Both the position numbers and the translations under genes were made by a program. Below the pieces are notes generated by a model. That model was not told the DNA's origin. It saw only the letters and a list, made by a program, of their open reading frames with translations, and did no database searches. From Thermoflexales bacterium (GTDB taxonomy: Bacteria > Chloroflexota > Anaerolineae > Fen-1058), in the NCBI GenBank assembly GCA_017882055.1, contig JADGQE010000061.1, forward strand, positions 1-12,748: DNA of 12,748 nucleotides, in the 5' to 3' direction. This document shows, piece after piece, positions 1-6,233 of this stretch (the stretch's first letter is position 1; every line of letters starts with the position of its first letter).

Positions 1-46
1 GAAATTGTTACTGAGACGCTTAAGCATAGGCGATCAATGAACAATG

Positions 47-63
47 ATCAATGACCCATTGAT
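47..63. repeat. Short hairpin downstream of the small membrane gene
   Basis: A perfect 7-bp inverted repeat, ATCAATG at 47-53 and CATTGAT at 57-63 with a 3-base loop, lies just after the minus-strand stop at 74-76. ATCAATG also occurs in direct orientation at 33-39. It could be a weak terminator for the membrane gene, but it is AT-rich and has no clean T run. The rest of bases 1-73 shows nothing recognisable. Confidence 0.3.
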
Positions 64-73
64 GAAAGGCTCA

Positions 74-403
74 TCAGCCTGGGCGATCGATCTTGGGCCT
101 GGCCGAGATAACCGTGCTGTGCCGAAATTCGCGCCAATCTTTAATCGTTTGAATGGCAAACAGGCCGGTGAGGGCGAGCCAGATGACGACTTCAAGGATA
201 GTATGGGATGTGGCCGCCAGACCCAGGCAAAATAGCGTACCCGCCAGGCCCAGCGCGGTCTTCACGCGCGGCCGTCCAAGTGCGACACGCATTTTTTCAT
301 CGCGTATACCGGCGGTCCAATTGGCGTAGCTGACCACGGCCAAAGCCAATGCACAACCCACGATCCAGATAGCGTTGGCGAGAACTTCGACCCAATCGAT
401 CAT
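74..403 (-). CDS. Small three-helix membrane protein, function unknown
   Basis: This 109-residue protein is not one I recognise. Three hydrophobic segments are visible, roughly residues 8-28, 48-65 and 68-86. The basic loop between the first two (around 33-48: IRDEKMRVALGRPRVK) and the basic tail after residue 87 suggest how it sits in the membrane. There is no signal peptidase site and no catalytic motif. The ATG at 401-403 is the first in-frame start; it has only a weak purine-rich stretch (GGGAA) before it. The ATG at 412-414 is out of frame. A sigma-70-like promoter with a perfect -35 lies 46-73 bases upstream, and the gene is separated by a hairpin terminator from the large secreted-protein gene before it, so it is probably transcribed alone. 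The membrane location is well supported; the role is unknown. Confidence 0.7.
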   Translation of the reverse strand: MIDWVEVLANAIWIVGCALALAVVSYANWTAGIRDEKMRVALGRPRVKTALGLAGTLFCLGLAATSHTILEVVIWLALTGLFAIQTIKDWREFRHSTVISARPKIDRPG

Positions 404-448
404 GATATTCCCATGGAGGCGGCGACTGTTTCGGATAACACCGGCTCC

Positions 449-476
449 ATTGTCTTCGAAAGGGGCAAAATGTCAA
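449..476 (-). promoter_or_regulatory. Sigma-70-like promoter for the small membrane gene
   Basis: On the minus strand a perfect TTGACA (471-476) is followed after 16 bases by GACAAT (449-454), which matches the -10 consensus at four of six positions. Transcription would begin near 442, about 39 bases before the start codon. It lies between the terminator at 515-553 and the gene, as expected for an independent transcript. No start site has been measured. Confidence 0.5.
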
Positions 477-514
477 GCTTCGCCGTTCGGAGGTTTGATC
501 AATCGTCGCTCATA

Positions 515-553
515 AATCGAAAGGACAAGTCTCAGCGACTTGTCCTTTCGATT
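515..553 (-). terminator. Strong hairpin terminator after the DUF11 protein gene
   Basis: A perfect 17-bp stem (515-531 with 537-553) closes a 5-base loop. It lies 37 bases after the stop codon of the minus-strand DUF11 gene. The tail after the stem on the minus strand is only moderately T-rich (TTTATG, sharing the last T's of the stem), so it is not a textbook U tract, but the length and perfection of the stem favour termination. It could also act for reverse-strand transcripts. Confidence 0.7.
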
Positions 554-590
554 ATTTGCTGCTTAGCTGTAATGGATTTGCCTGACTTCC

Positions 591-3500
591 CTACCGTTGC
601 TCCAAGATGAGGGGTAGATAGACCGTGTAAGGGGTCACGGTAACATCTGCCGCATTGGTTACGGTCAGTGATGCCGGCTCAACTGTTGTCGCACTGGGAG
701 CCGTGCTATGAATGACATAGGTGACCGGTCCCAGCGCGATTGGCTTGACGATGAGGCTGATGGTTGCCGTTGCGTTGGGCGCCAACGTGCCGATGGTACA
801 GACGACGTTGCTTGAGTTGGAGCAGTTTCCCGCACTCGATGTAATCGATTCAAAAGTGACGCTGAGTGGCAGAGTGTCGGTCACGATCACGTTAGTCGCA
901 ATTGATGGACCGTTGTTCGTAATGATGAGTGTGTAGGTCAACGGCATGCCGGGATGCAGCTTCGGACTGCTGGTTGCTATCTTGGTGAGCGACAGATCAA
1001 CCTGCGCATTGACTGTGGTCGTTGTCGAAGCGATGTTGTTGGATGGATCGGAGTCATACTGATCGGCTTTCACACTGATGGAATTGCCAATCGATCCGTG
1101 TGTCGATGGCGCGACATTAACGGTGATCGTCGCCGCCGTGGATGTGCCGGTTACGATGTCGGGCAGACTACAGCTAAGTGTGCTGGTGCCACTGCAAGGG
1201 ATTGAAGCCGAGGCAAAAGTGGTTCCAGCCGGCAGCGTGTCGGACAGGGTCACGCCGGTTGCGGTAGCGTTGCCGTTGATGTTAGTGACCGTGACGGTGT
1301 AAGTCAAGACATTGCCGGCTATGACGGGATCAGGGAGGTCTGATATTGCGATTGACAGGTTAGCTGTACCAACCGTCGTGGTAGCCGTAGACGTGTTGTT
1401 GATCAGATTGGGATCGGTCTCCGTGGCCGACGCGCTGGCGGTATTGGCGATCGTTTGAGCGGGTGTGACAACGATCGTCACTGTGGCGCTGGGTGAGCTG
1501 ATGGGCAGATCACCCAGACTGCACACGATCGTGACAGTTCCAGTGCACGAGCCTTGACTGGTTGTGATTGGCCCCAAAGTCAGGCTGAGGGGCAGTGTAT
1601 CGGTCAGCACTACGCTCGTTGCATTCGATGGACCATTGTTGGTCGCGATCAGCGTATAGGTGATAGGCGTTCCAGACTCTGGCAGCTGAGTGGTCGACGC
1701 GACCTTGACCAGCGATAAATCGGCTATGCGTGTAACGGGTGTCGTCACCGTAGACGTATTGTTGCCGGGTGTCTGGCCGGGTTCCACTGCCGTGATGGTG
1801 GCCATGTTGATAATACTCGAACCCGTCACGGCATTTGCAGGTACGGTCACCGTATAGACGACACTTTCTGAACCCAGGAAGTACGGTTGAAAGACCCACG
1901 CCGCGGTATTGGTGATGGTTCCATTCCATACAAAGCCGCTACTCCCGTCAGGACTTTCCACACCGGCCGGCGAAACTGTGCTCAACAACATCGGCGGTGC
2001 GGATGAGACGTTGTTGTATTGCACCGTCACGCTGCCATCAGGTTTCAGAATCACTTCGAACGTATTTAGTTTGCCATCTCGTTTAGAACACCAGTTGTTA
2101 TACTGGATGATAAACCGGCCGTTTGCGACGTCGTTGCGGGTAAAGACGCCGTCAGCCTGACCGTTGCACCAAGTTGGGTTGGGGCCGAGCATGTCGGTAT
2201 AGAAGGCGGCGATACGATCATTGGGCTGATTGAGGTTTGGAATTCTGCTATCGCCGGTGCGAGTAGCGATTGGCCAATCCTCGAATCCGACATTGCCATT
2301 CGGATCAATATACAGCGTGCTGTAAGAATTGCCAAACCACGGGAAGGCCCACGACGGCAAGTTAATAGCCGCATGACCTTCGTCACTCTCGCCTGCAGGC
2401 CAGGCGACGCGCGTGCCGCTGTTCTTGATATCGATCCAGGCATAAGTGGCCGTTCGCACGGATTGATCGCCCCATAGTACGGCATTGAGTGTCGAACTAT
2501 AGGTCGCGCCTCCATCGAGGATACCGCCGAAGGTCACGCCCGATGGAAGCGTATCCGTCAAGGCGATATGGGTGGCAGCCGATGGGCCGGCATTGGTGAA
2601 GTTGAGTGTATAGGTTAAGGTTGTGCCCGCAATGGCCGGGGAGGGATAGGCGGTCTTTATCAACGACAAGCTAGTTGAGGCATTGGCGAAGGAGGTTGTC
2701 GTCGCCACATTGTTGTTTAGATCAGGATCGAAGTTGGTGAGTGTGACGCTGACGGTATTCGTGATCAATCCTCTAGCCCACGGCTTGACGATGCCAGATA
2801 TGGTGATGTTCTGTGTTGTCCCGGTGGCCATATCGCCGAGGCTACAAGTAACCGTGCCTGCCCAACTGCATCCGAGGGAGGCTAATGCAAAGTCCACGCC
2901 GGACGGCAGCATATTCAACAAACTCACGCCGGTGGCGGTATCAATGCCGTTGTTGGTGATCGTCAGGGTGTAAGTTATGAGGCTGTTACCGGCGATAACC
3001 GTGGCGGGAGTGCCCTGAGCAGATACACTCAAATCCGCCTGACCCACTGGTGAGGTGAGCGAACTGAGATTGTCCCATAACGCAAGGGGATATTCCACTT
3101 CGTTGCCCCCAACTGAGACGGTGTTGGTGATGGGGCCGACCCTGGTGGGTGTGACAGCGATCGTTACAGTTACAAGTGGTGAACTGGTCGGGATTGTGCC
3201 GAGATTGCAAATGACGATCCCGGTTCCACTGCAAGTGCCGCCGTTGCTCATTGTGTACGACTTAAAGATCACGCCCGCGGGAACCGGCAGGGTATCAGTG
3301 ATGGTCACATCGGTCGCCGTGATTGTGCCGGCATTTAACACCGCGATCGTATAGGTCAGCGGCTGATTAGGCTCGACCGGGGTAGGTGAGGCGATCTGGC
3401 TCACCTCCAAATCTGTCTGCGGGATTTGTACGTTATAGCCACTGGTTCCGTTCGGGACAAAGACTAGATTCTTCTGATCGAGATCGACCGGATTCGAGGC

Positions 3501-4166
3501 AAGATCGAACGTCTCGTAGACGGTCGGCTGGGTGATAGTGAATGGCGTGGTGAGCGACAAATCCTGACTGCCTGGATTGCTACTGCCCAGGCCGGAACTG
3601 AGACCGATTAAGGCTGGGCCCGACGCGCCACTCTGGGGCAGGCCATTGTATGCCATGACAATCGCGCCGTTTCTCTGGAGCGCCAGCTGGACCGTGGCTG
3701 TCATACCATTCGAAGTGAATGGAGCTTGCCACGTGACTGCCACGCGCGTGAGACTCGGATTCGCATCGTTGAAAACATTGAGATAGACGTTTCCGCCAGC
3801 CGATGCCGTATTCAAGCTGGTCCATAGTGCCGCGATGCGTGGATACGGGCTGTTGACCAGTTCACTGCCCGAGATGGTGCCAGAGCCATCACCATTGTTG
3901 CCGCCCAGGCTCACAAATCCGTTACTGGCGATTGATAGGATATCTGTGTTTGAATAGGTCTTGCCATTGAATGGGAACGACAGGCCCAGCGCGCCAAACG
4001 TCGTGGTATAGGTGGCGTTGCTGCCGAGATTCAGCGGCGTGCCAAAGATCGGCCGCCAAACAATTGGATCGGCCTGAGCCGTTGCGGTCAGCAACAGCCC
4101 CAGAGCTAAAACACTGAGTGCAACAACGAGCATCAAACGGCGGACCATCGGTCGAACGTTTATCAT
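591..4166 (-). CDS. Large secreted DUF11-repeat surface protein with two nidogen-like domains
   Basis: The 1191-residue product starts with a classical signal peptide: positive residues, a hydrophobic core at about 11-28, and a likely cut near ATAQA-D. Residues 35-240 form a nidogen-like beta domain (SFPFNGKTY, SIASNGFVSL, RIAALWTSL). Six DUF11 units of about 118 residues follow, starting near 252, 377, 499, 815, 935 and 1057, each with the pattern ADLSL...LTYTL...NNGP..AT.V.LTDTLP. The third is split by a second nidogen-like domain (about 566-763). Five units carry Cys-x7-Cys pairs. The chain ends VYLPLILEQR, a short hydrophobic tail with no LPxTG motif. The start is backed by AAGGGGG 6 bases upstream. 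DUF11 repeats are typical of large, beta-rich extracellular proteins, so an adhesive, stalk-like or sheath role is likely but inferred. No enzyme domain is visible. The gene is monocistronic, divergent from the Rrf2 gene. Confidence 0.88.
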   Translation of the reverse strand: MINVRPMVRRLMLVVALSVLALGLLLTATAQADPIVWRPIFGTPLNLGSNATYTTTFGALGLSFPFNGKTYSNTDILSIASNGFVSLGGNNGDGSGTISGSELVNSPYPRIAALWTSLNTASAGGNVYLNVFNDANPSLTRVAVTWQAPFTSNGMTATVQLALQRNGAIVMAYNGLPQSGASGPALIGLSSGLGSSNPGSQDLSLTTPFTITQPTVYETFDLASNPVDLDQKNLVFVPNGTSGYNVQIPQTDLEVSQIASPTPVEPNQPLTYTIAVLNAGTITATDVTITDTLPVPAGVIFKSYTMSNGGTCSGTGIVICNLGTIPTSSPLVTVTIAVTPTRVGPITNTVSVGGNEVEYPLALWDNLSSLTSPVGQADLSVSAQGTPATVIAGNSLITYTLTITNNGIDTATGVSLLNMLPSGVDFALASLGCSWAGTVTCSLGDMATGTTQNITISGIVKPWARGLITNTVSVTLTNFDPDLNNNVATTTSFANASTSLSLIKTAYPSPAIAGTTLTYTLNFTNAGPSAATHIALTDTLPSGVTFGGILDGGATYSSTLNAVLWGDQSVRTATYAWIDIKNSGTRVAWPAGESDEGHAAINLPSWAFPWFGNSYSTLYIDPNGNVGFEDWPIATRTGDSRIPNLNQPNDRIAAFYTDMLGPNPTWCNGQADGVFTRNDVANGRFIIQYNNWCSKRDGKLNTFEVILKPDGSVTVQYNNVSSAPPMLLSTVSPAGVESPDGSSGFVWNGTITNTAAWVFQPYFLGSESVVYTVTVPANAVTGSSIINMATITAVEPGQTPGNNTSTVTTPVTRIADLSLVKVASTTQLPESGTPITYTLIATNNGPSNATSVVLTDTLPLSLTLGPITTSQGSCTGTVTIVCSLGDLPISSPSATVTIVVTPAQTIANTASASATETDPNLINNTSTATTTVGTANLSIAISDLPDPVIAGNVLTYTVTVTNINGNATATGVTLSDTLPAGTTFASASIPCSGTSTLSCSLPDIVTGTSTAATITVNVAPSTHGSIGNSISVKADQYDSDPSNNIASTTTTVNAQVDLSLTKIATSSPKLHPGMPLTYTLIITNNGPSIATNVIVTDTLPLSVTFESITSSAGNCSNSSNVVCTIGTLAPNATATISLIVKPIALGPVTYVIHSTAPSATTVEPASLTVTNAADVTVTPYTVYLPLILEQR
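636..3413 (-). repeat. Array of six DUF11 coding repeats
   Basis: These bases encode residues 252-1177 of the large secreted protein. The units are diverged at DNA level but share the spacing of LTYT, NNG/NAG, TDTLP and an N-N-x-A/S-T-x-T close (PDLNNNVATT, GNNTSTVTT, INNTSTATT, SNNIASTTT). The last unit lacks the normal close and runs into the C-terminal tail. The strong sequence diversity argues against recent tandem duplication. Confidence 0.8.
1878..2471 (-). other. Nidogen-like domain nested in the third DUF11 repeat
   Basis: Residues 566-763 interrupt a DUF11 unit between GGATYSSTLNAVLWG and SESVVYTVTVPANAV, which would otherwise be adjacent strands. The insert contains YAWIDIKNSGT, STLYIDPNGNVGF, RIAAFYTDML, GRFIIQYNNW, NTFEVILKPDGSV and AGVESPDGSSG. 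This order matches the N-terminal domain of the same protein (GTPLNL, SIASNGFVSL, RIAALWTSL, TRVAVTWQAPF, QLALQRNGAIV). Two cysteines (667 and 693) occur only here. The boundaries are estimates. Confidence 0.7.
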
Positions 4167-4191
4167 TAAATTCCCCCTTGGCGATTACTCT

Positions 4192-4211
4192 TTAACTTGG
4201 CTGCAAGTTAA
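4192..4211. promoter_or_regulatory. Operator-like palindrome before the DUF11 gene
   Basis: A perfect 8-bp inverted repeat, TTAACTTG (4192-4199) and CAAGTTAA (4204-4211), has a 4-base spacer and begins 25 bases upstream of the DUF11 start codon. It abuts the best candidate -10 (TACAAT on the minus strand, 4211-4216). The size and symmetry suit a dimeric repressor site; it could instead form a small hairpin in the 5' leader of the mRNA. No regulator can be assigned from sequence. Confidence 0.4.
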
Positions 4212-4362
4212 TTGTATTTGAGCACGGTTTGATGATTGTTGATAGCAGGCCGGATTTCGAGCGGAACTGGTATGTATATCGTCAAAAATGACTCCGCCCG
4301 ACTGCGTGATTGTCTTGCCGCGGTATAGCGGGTTAGAATTTCGTAATCTGCGCCACAACCTC

Positions 4363-4391
4363 TTGACAACAGCGTCTTTCTCCGCTATACT
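4363..4391 (+). promoter_or_regulatory. Near-consensus sigma-70 promoter for the Rrf2 gene
   Basis: TTGACA (4363-4368) and TATACT (4386-4391) are separated by exactly 17 bases. The -35 is perfect and the -10 differs from consensus at one position. Transcription should start near 4398, giving an untranslated leader of about 108 bases. A promoter this strong before an Rrf2 gene fits an autorepressed unit. Confidence 0.8.
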
Positions 4392-4398
4392 TTAGCTG

Positions 4399-4492
4399 TA
4401 ATTCCCACTAGATTCGTAGACATTGTGGGAGTCAACGGCGGCCAACCTGGCCGTTTGCGGGGCGGTTAATTCCCACTAATAAGGTGGATTTA
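4399..4492 (+). promoter_or_regulatory. Leader with 12-bp direct repeats, candidate Rrf2 operator
   Basis: TAATTCCCACTA occurs exactly at 4399-4410 and again at 4467-4478, 68 bases apart. Each is followed by a degenerate inverted copy: TTGTGGGAGTCA at 4423-4434 (9 of 12 matching) and AAGGTGGATTTA at 4481-4492 (8 of 12). The first copy begins at the predicted transcription start, where bound protein would block initiation. Between the copies, 4434-4455 can fold into a small GC-rich hairpin. The operator role is inference. Confidence 0.45.
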
Positions 4493-4505
4493 ATAGGGAT
4501 TAGGT

Positions 4506-4955
4506 ATGCGACTTTCGACGCGTAGTAAATATGGTCTGCGGGCGCTGATGGATATGGCCGCTCGTTCCGACGAGAACGCCACCCGGCTTAAGGATCTGGC
4601 CAGGCGCAACAACATCCCCGTCAAGTTTCTGGAGCAGATCTTTTTGGCGCTGCGCAATTCCGGCGTGGTGCATAGCCAGGTTGGCGCACATGGCGGCTAT
4701 ACCTTAGCCCGGCCTGCGACCCAGATTACTCTGGGTGAGGTGATCCGTGTTCTGGATGGCACGATTGCGCCGGTCAGTTGCACCAGTCAGATCGCGTATG
4801 AGAAGTGCTCTTGCCCGGACGAGCGTACTTGCCCACTCCGGGTCTCGATGAATCAGGTGCGCGATGCGATTGTTGCAGTGGTGGATAACACCACGTTGGC
4901 CGATGCTGTGCTGAAGGCCAGGCCGTCCGCTCGGCGCGCGAATAACAAGGGTTAG
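4506..4955 (+). CDS. Rrf2-family transcriptional regulator with cysteine cluster
   Basis: This 149-residue protein has the typical length and opening of Rrf2 regulators (MRLSTRSKYGLRALMDMA). A winged helix-turn-helix covers residues 1-84: helix-turn-helix around 26-50 (LKDLARRNNIPVKFLEQIF) and wing VGAHGGYTLARP at 59-70. Cysteines at 92, 101, 103 and 109 fall where IscR and NsrR hold their Fe-S ligands, but the spacing here is Cys-x8-Cys-x-Cys-x5-Cys. That suggests an Fe-S or redox sensor; other Rrf2 members such as CymR instead sense cysteine metabolism through a partner enzyme. AGGGA (4495-4499) lies 6 bases before the ATG. The next gene, 69 bases on with no clear terminator between, encodes an organosulfur-type binding protein, so control of sulfur-source uptake is the likeliest role. 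The family is certain; the signal sensed is not. Confidence 0.93.
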   Translation: MRLSTRSKYGLRALMDMAARSDENATRLKDLARRNNIPVKFLEQIFLALRNSGVVHSQVGAHGGYTLARPATQITLGEVIRVLDGTIAPVSCTSQIAYEKCSCPDERTCPLRVSMNQVRDAIVAVVDNTTLADAVLKARPSARRANNKG

Positions 4956-5024
4956 CGCTCTCGCTCGATTCGTACTTCGATTCGGGGCGACATTACAAAT
5001 TACACGCAAGAAGGAGATTTCTAG

Positions 5025-6089
5025 ATGAAGCACAAGATTCAAATTCGAAGCATGCAATTACTCTTAGTTGGTGTGGTATCGGCCCTGGCACTGACGAGCT
5101 GCGCAGGTCCGCAGCCTGCAGCTGCGCCCGTAGCGGGTGGGGGTGCCATCACGATGCGAATAGGTTACTTCCCCAATATCACTCATAGTCAGGCCCTGGT
5201 CGGTGTCGCACGCGGTGATTTCCAGAAGGCCGTTGGCTCCAATGTGACCCTCGATGTCAAGACTTTCAATGCCGGTCCCTCGGTGATCGAGGCGATGTTT
5301 GCCGGGCAGCTCGATCTATCCTACATAGGACCTAATCCGTCCATCAACGGCTATGTTCAGAGCAAGGGCGAAGCGCTGCGCGTGATTGCCGGTGCGACCA
5401 GTGCGGGTGCCGCCTTTATCGTCCGGCCTGATGCTAACATTACCAGGCCCGAAGATCTGGATGGCAAGAAATTCGCCTCACCGCAGCTAGGCAACACGCA
5501 AGACGTTGCGCTGCGCGCCTATATAGTCGCGCATGGCCTGAAGACGAAGGAAAAAGGCGGCACGGTTGAAGTGATCCCGACCGACAATGCTCAAATCCTC
5601 GATCTGTTCAAGCAGGGCAAGATCGATGGTGCGTGGGTGCCGGAACCGTGGGCCAGCCGGTTGATCGTCGACGGCGGCGGCAAACTATTCCTGGACGAGC
5701 GTGACCTTTGGCCGGGTGGCGATTTCGTTACTGCCAATATCATCGTCAGCACCAAGTTCCTGAATGAGCATCCCGATCTGGTTAAGGCCTGGTTGAAGGC
5801 GCATGTTGAAGTGACGCAGTGGGAACTGGCCAATCCCGATCAGGCCAAAAAGATCGCCAATGATGAAATCAAACGTCTGACCGGCAAGGCGTTGTCAGAC
5901 CAGGTGCTGGACAGCGCATGGACGCGGATGAGGATTACCTATGATCCCGTCTCAAGCTCATTGTTTGCATCAGCGGATTCGGCTTTTGTGGCCGGTTTCC
6001 TCAAGCAGAAGCCAGATCTGACTAACATCTACGACCTGAAATTGCTGAATGAAGTGCTGGCTGAAAAGGGATTGCCAGCGGTTAAGTAA
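5025..6089 (+). CDS. ABC importer substrate-binding lipoprotein, SsuA/TauA (NitT/TauT) class
   Basis: The 354-residue protein is the extracytoplasmic receptor of an ABC importer. A lipobox, LTSC with lipidated Cys26, is followed by an Ala/Pro/Gly linker to residue 40. The mature part has the type II binding fold of the SsuA/THI5 family: GYFPNITHSQALVG (47-60), DLSYIGPNPSINGY (97-110, the usual ligand-contact loop), RPEDLDGKKFASPQLGNTQD (141-160) and WVPEPWASRL (204-213). AAGGAG (5011-5016) sits 8 bases before the ATG, confirming this start over the Met at residue 10. Aliphatic sulfonates, taurine, nitrate or related small anions are the family's substrates; the Rrf2 neighbour favours an organosulfur compound, by inference. 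A terminator hairpin follows 27 bases after the stop, so the receptor can be made in excess of the ATPase and permease. Confidence 0.9.
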   Translation: MKHKIQIRSMQLLLVGVVSALALTSCAGPQPAAAPVAGGGAITMRIGYFPNITHSQALVGVARGDFQKAVGSNVTLDVKTFNAGPSVIEAMFAGQLDLSYIGPNPSINGYVQSKGEALRVIAGATSAGAAFIVRPDANITRPEDLDGKKFASPQLGNTQDVALRAYIVAHGLKTKEKGGTVEVIPTDNAQILDLFKQGKIDGAWVPEPWASRLIVDGGGKLFLDERDLWPGGDFVTANIIVSTKFLNEHPDLVKAWLKAHVEVTQWELANPDQAKKIANDEIKRLTGKALSDQVLDSAWTRMRITYDPVSSSLFASADSAFVAGFLKQKPDLTNIYDLKLLNEVLAEKGLPAVK

Positions 6090-6116
6090 TCGCCAGTTGC
6101 CAGGACAGGCTCTCAT

Positions 6117-6157
6117 CCGGAGCAGGTCGATCGACTTGCTCCGGGTATTTTGTTGTT
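6117..6157 (+). terminator. Intra-cluster terminator after the binding-protein gene
   Basis: CCGGAGCAGGTCGA (6117-6130) pairs with TCGACTTGCTCCGG (6131-6144) through 14 positions with one G-T pair; allowing a 4-base loop leaves a 12-bp GC-rich stem, extendable by two pairs outward. A T-rich tail, TTTTGTTGTT (6148-6157), follows. This is a good rho-independent terminator or attenuator, placed inside the transporter cluster. Confidence 0.75.
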
Positions 6158-6165
6158 GGTATAAT
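6157..6165 (+). promoter_or_regulatory. Extended -10 promoter for the ATPase-permease pair
   Basis: TGG followed by TATAAT (6160-6165) is a perfect extended -10 element. The only -35-like sequence is TTGCTC (6136-6141, spacer 18), inside the right arm of the terminator stem; extended -10 promoters tolerate a weak -35. Transcription would start near 6172, about 62 bases before the ATPase start. Confidence 0.55.
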
Positions 6166-6181
6166 ATATTCAACGATGTTG

Positions 6182-6208
6182 TGCGGCGCAGCTAAGCCAG
6201 GCGTCGCA
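6182..6208 (+). promoter_or_regulatory. Hairpin in the leader of the ATPase gene
   Basis: TGCGGCGC (6182-6189) pairs with GCGTCGCA (6201-6208) through 8 bp including one G-T pair, around an 11-base loop. It lies in the predicted leader RNA, ending 15 bases before the ribosome binding site, and no T run follows. It may stabilise the mRNA or mark a regulator site; the role is unknown. Confidence 0.35.
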
Positions 6209-6223
6209 TTGAGTGTTTTATCT

Positions 6224-6228
6224 GGAGG
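6224..6228 (+). promoter_or_regulatory. Ribosome binding site that fixes the ATPase start
   Basis: GGAGG lies 5 bases before the ATG at 6234. An in-frame GTG at 6213 would put this site inside the coding sequence and has no binding site of its own, so 6234 is the preferred start. Confidence 0.8.
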
Positions 6229-6233
6229 ATAAT

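Larger units (their letters stand above)
4167..4505. other. Divergent intergenic region between the DUF11 and Rrf2 genes
   Basis: This 339-base stretch separates two diverging genes. It contains a palindrome close to the DUF11 gene, a near-consensus promoter pointing at the Rrf2 gene, and a leader of about 108 bases with repeated motifs; these are listed separately. Between about 4217 and 4362 I see no gene or convincing promoter for the minus-strand gene. The best minus -10 is TACAAT (4211-4216), which has no good -35. Confidence 0.6.

Noticed and set aside
413..610. 65-residue plus-strand open frame in the gap between the first two genes
   Set aside because: It runs through the 17-bp terminator hairpin and into the end of the DUF11 gene; it has no ribosome binding site and no recognisable protein features.
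2066..2515. 149-residue open frame in another frame of the DUF11 gene
   Set aside because: It lies wholly inside the long secreted-protein gene on the same strand, and the DUF11 frame carries all conserved motifs.
4398..4505. Riboswitch, such as a SAM type, in the Rrf2 leader
   Set aside because: The leader has only one small GC-rich hairpin and repeated DNA-like motifs; no conserved riboswitch core that I know is visible.
4704..5057. 117-residue open frame opposite the Rrf2 gene
   Set aside because: It covers the antisense of the regulator and the next gene's start region; it has no family features.
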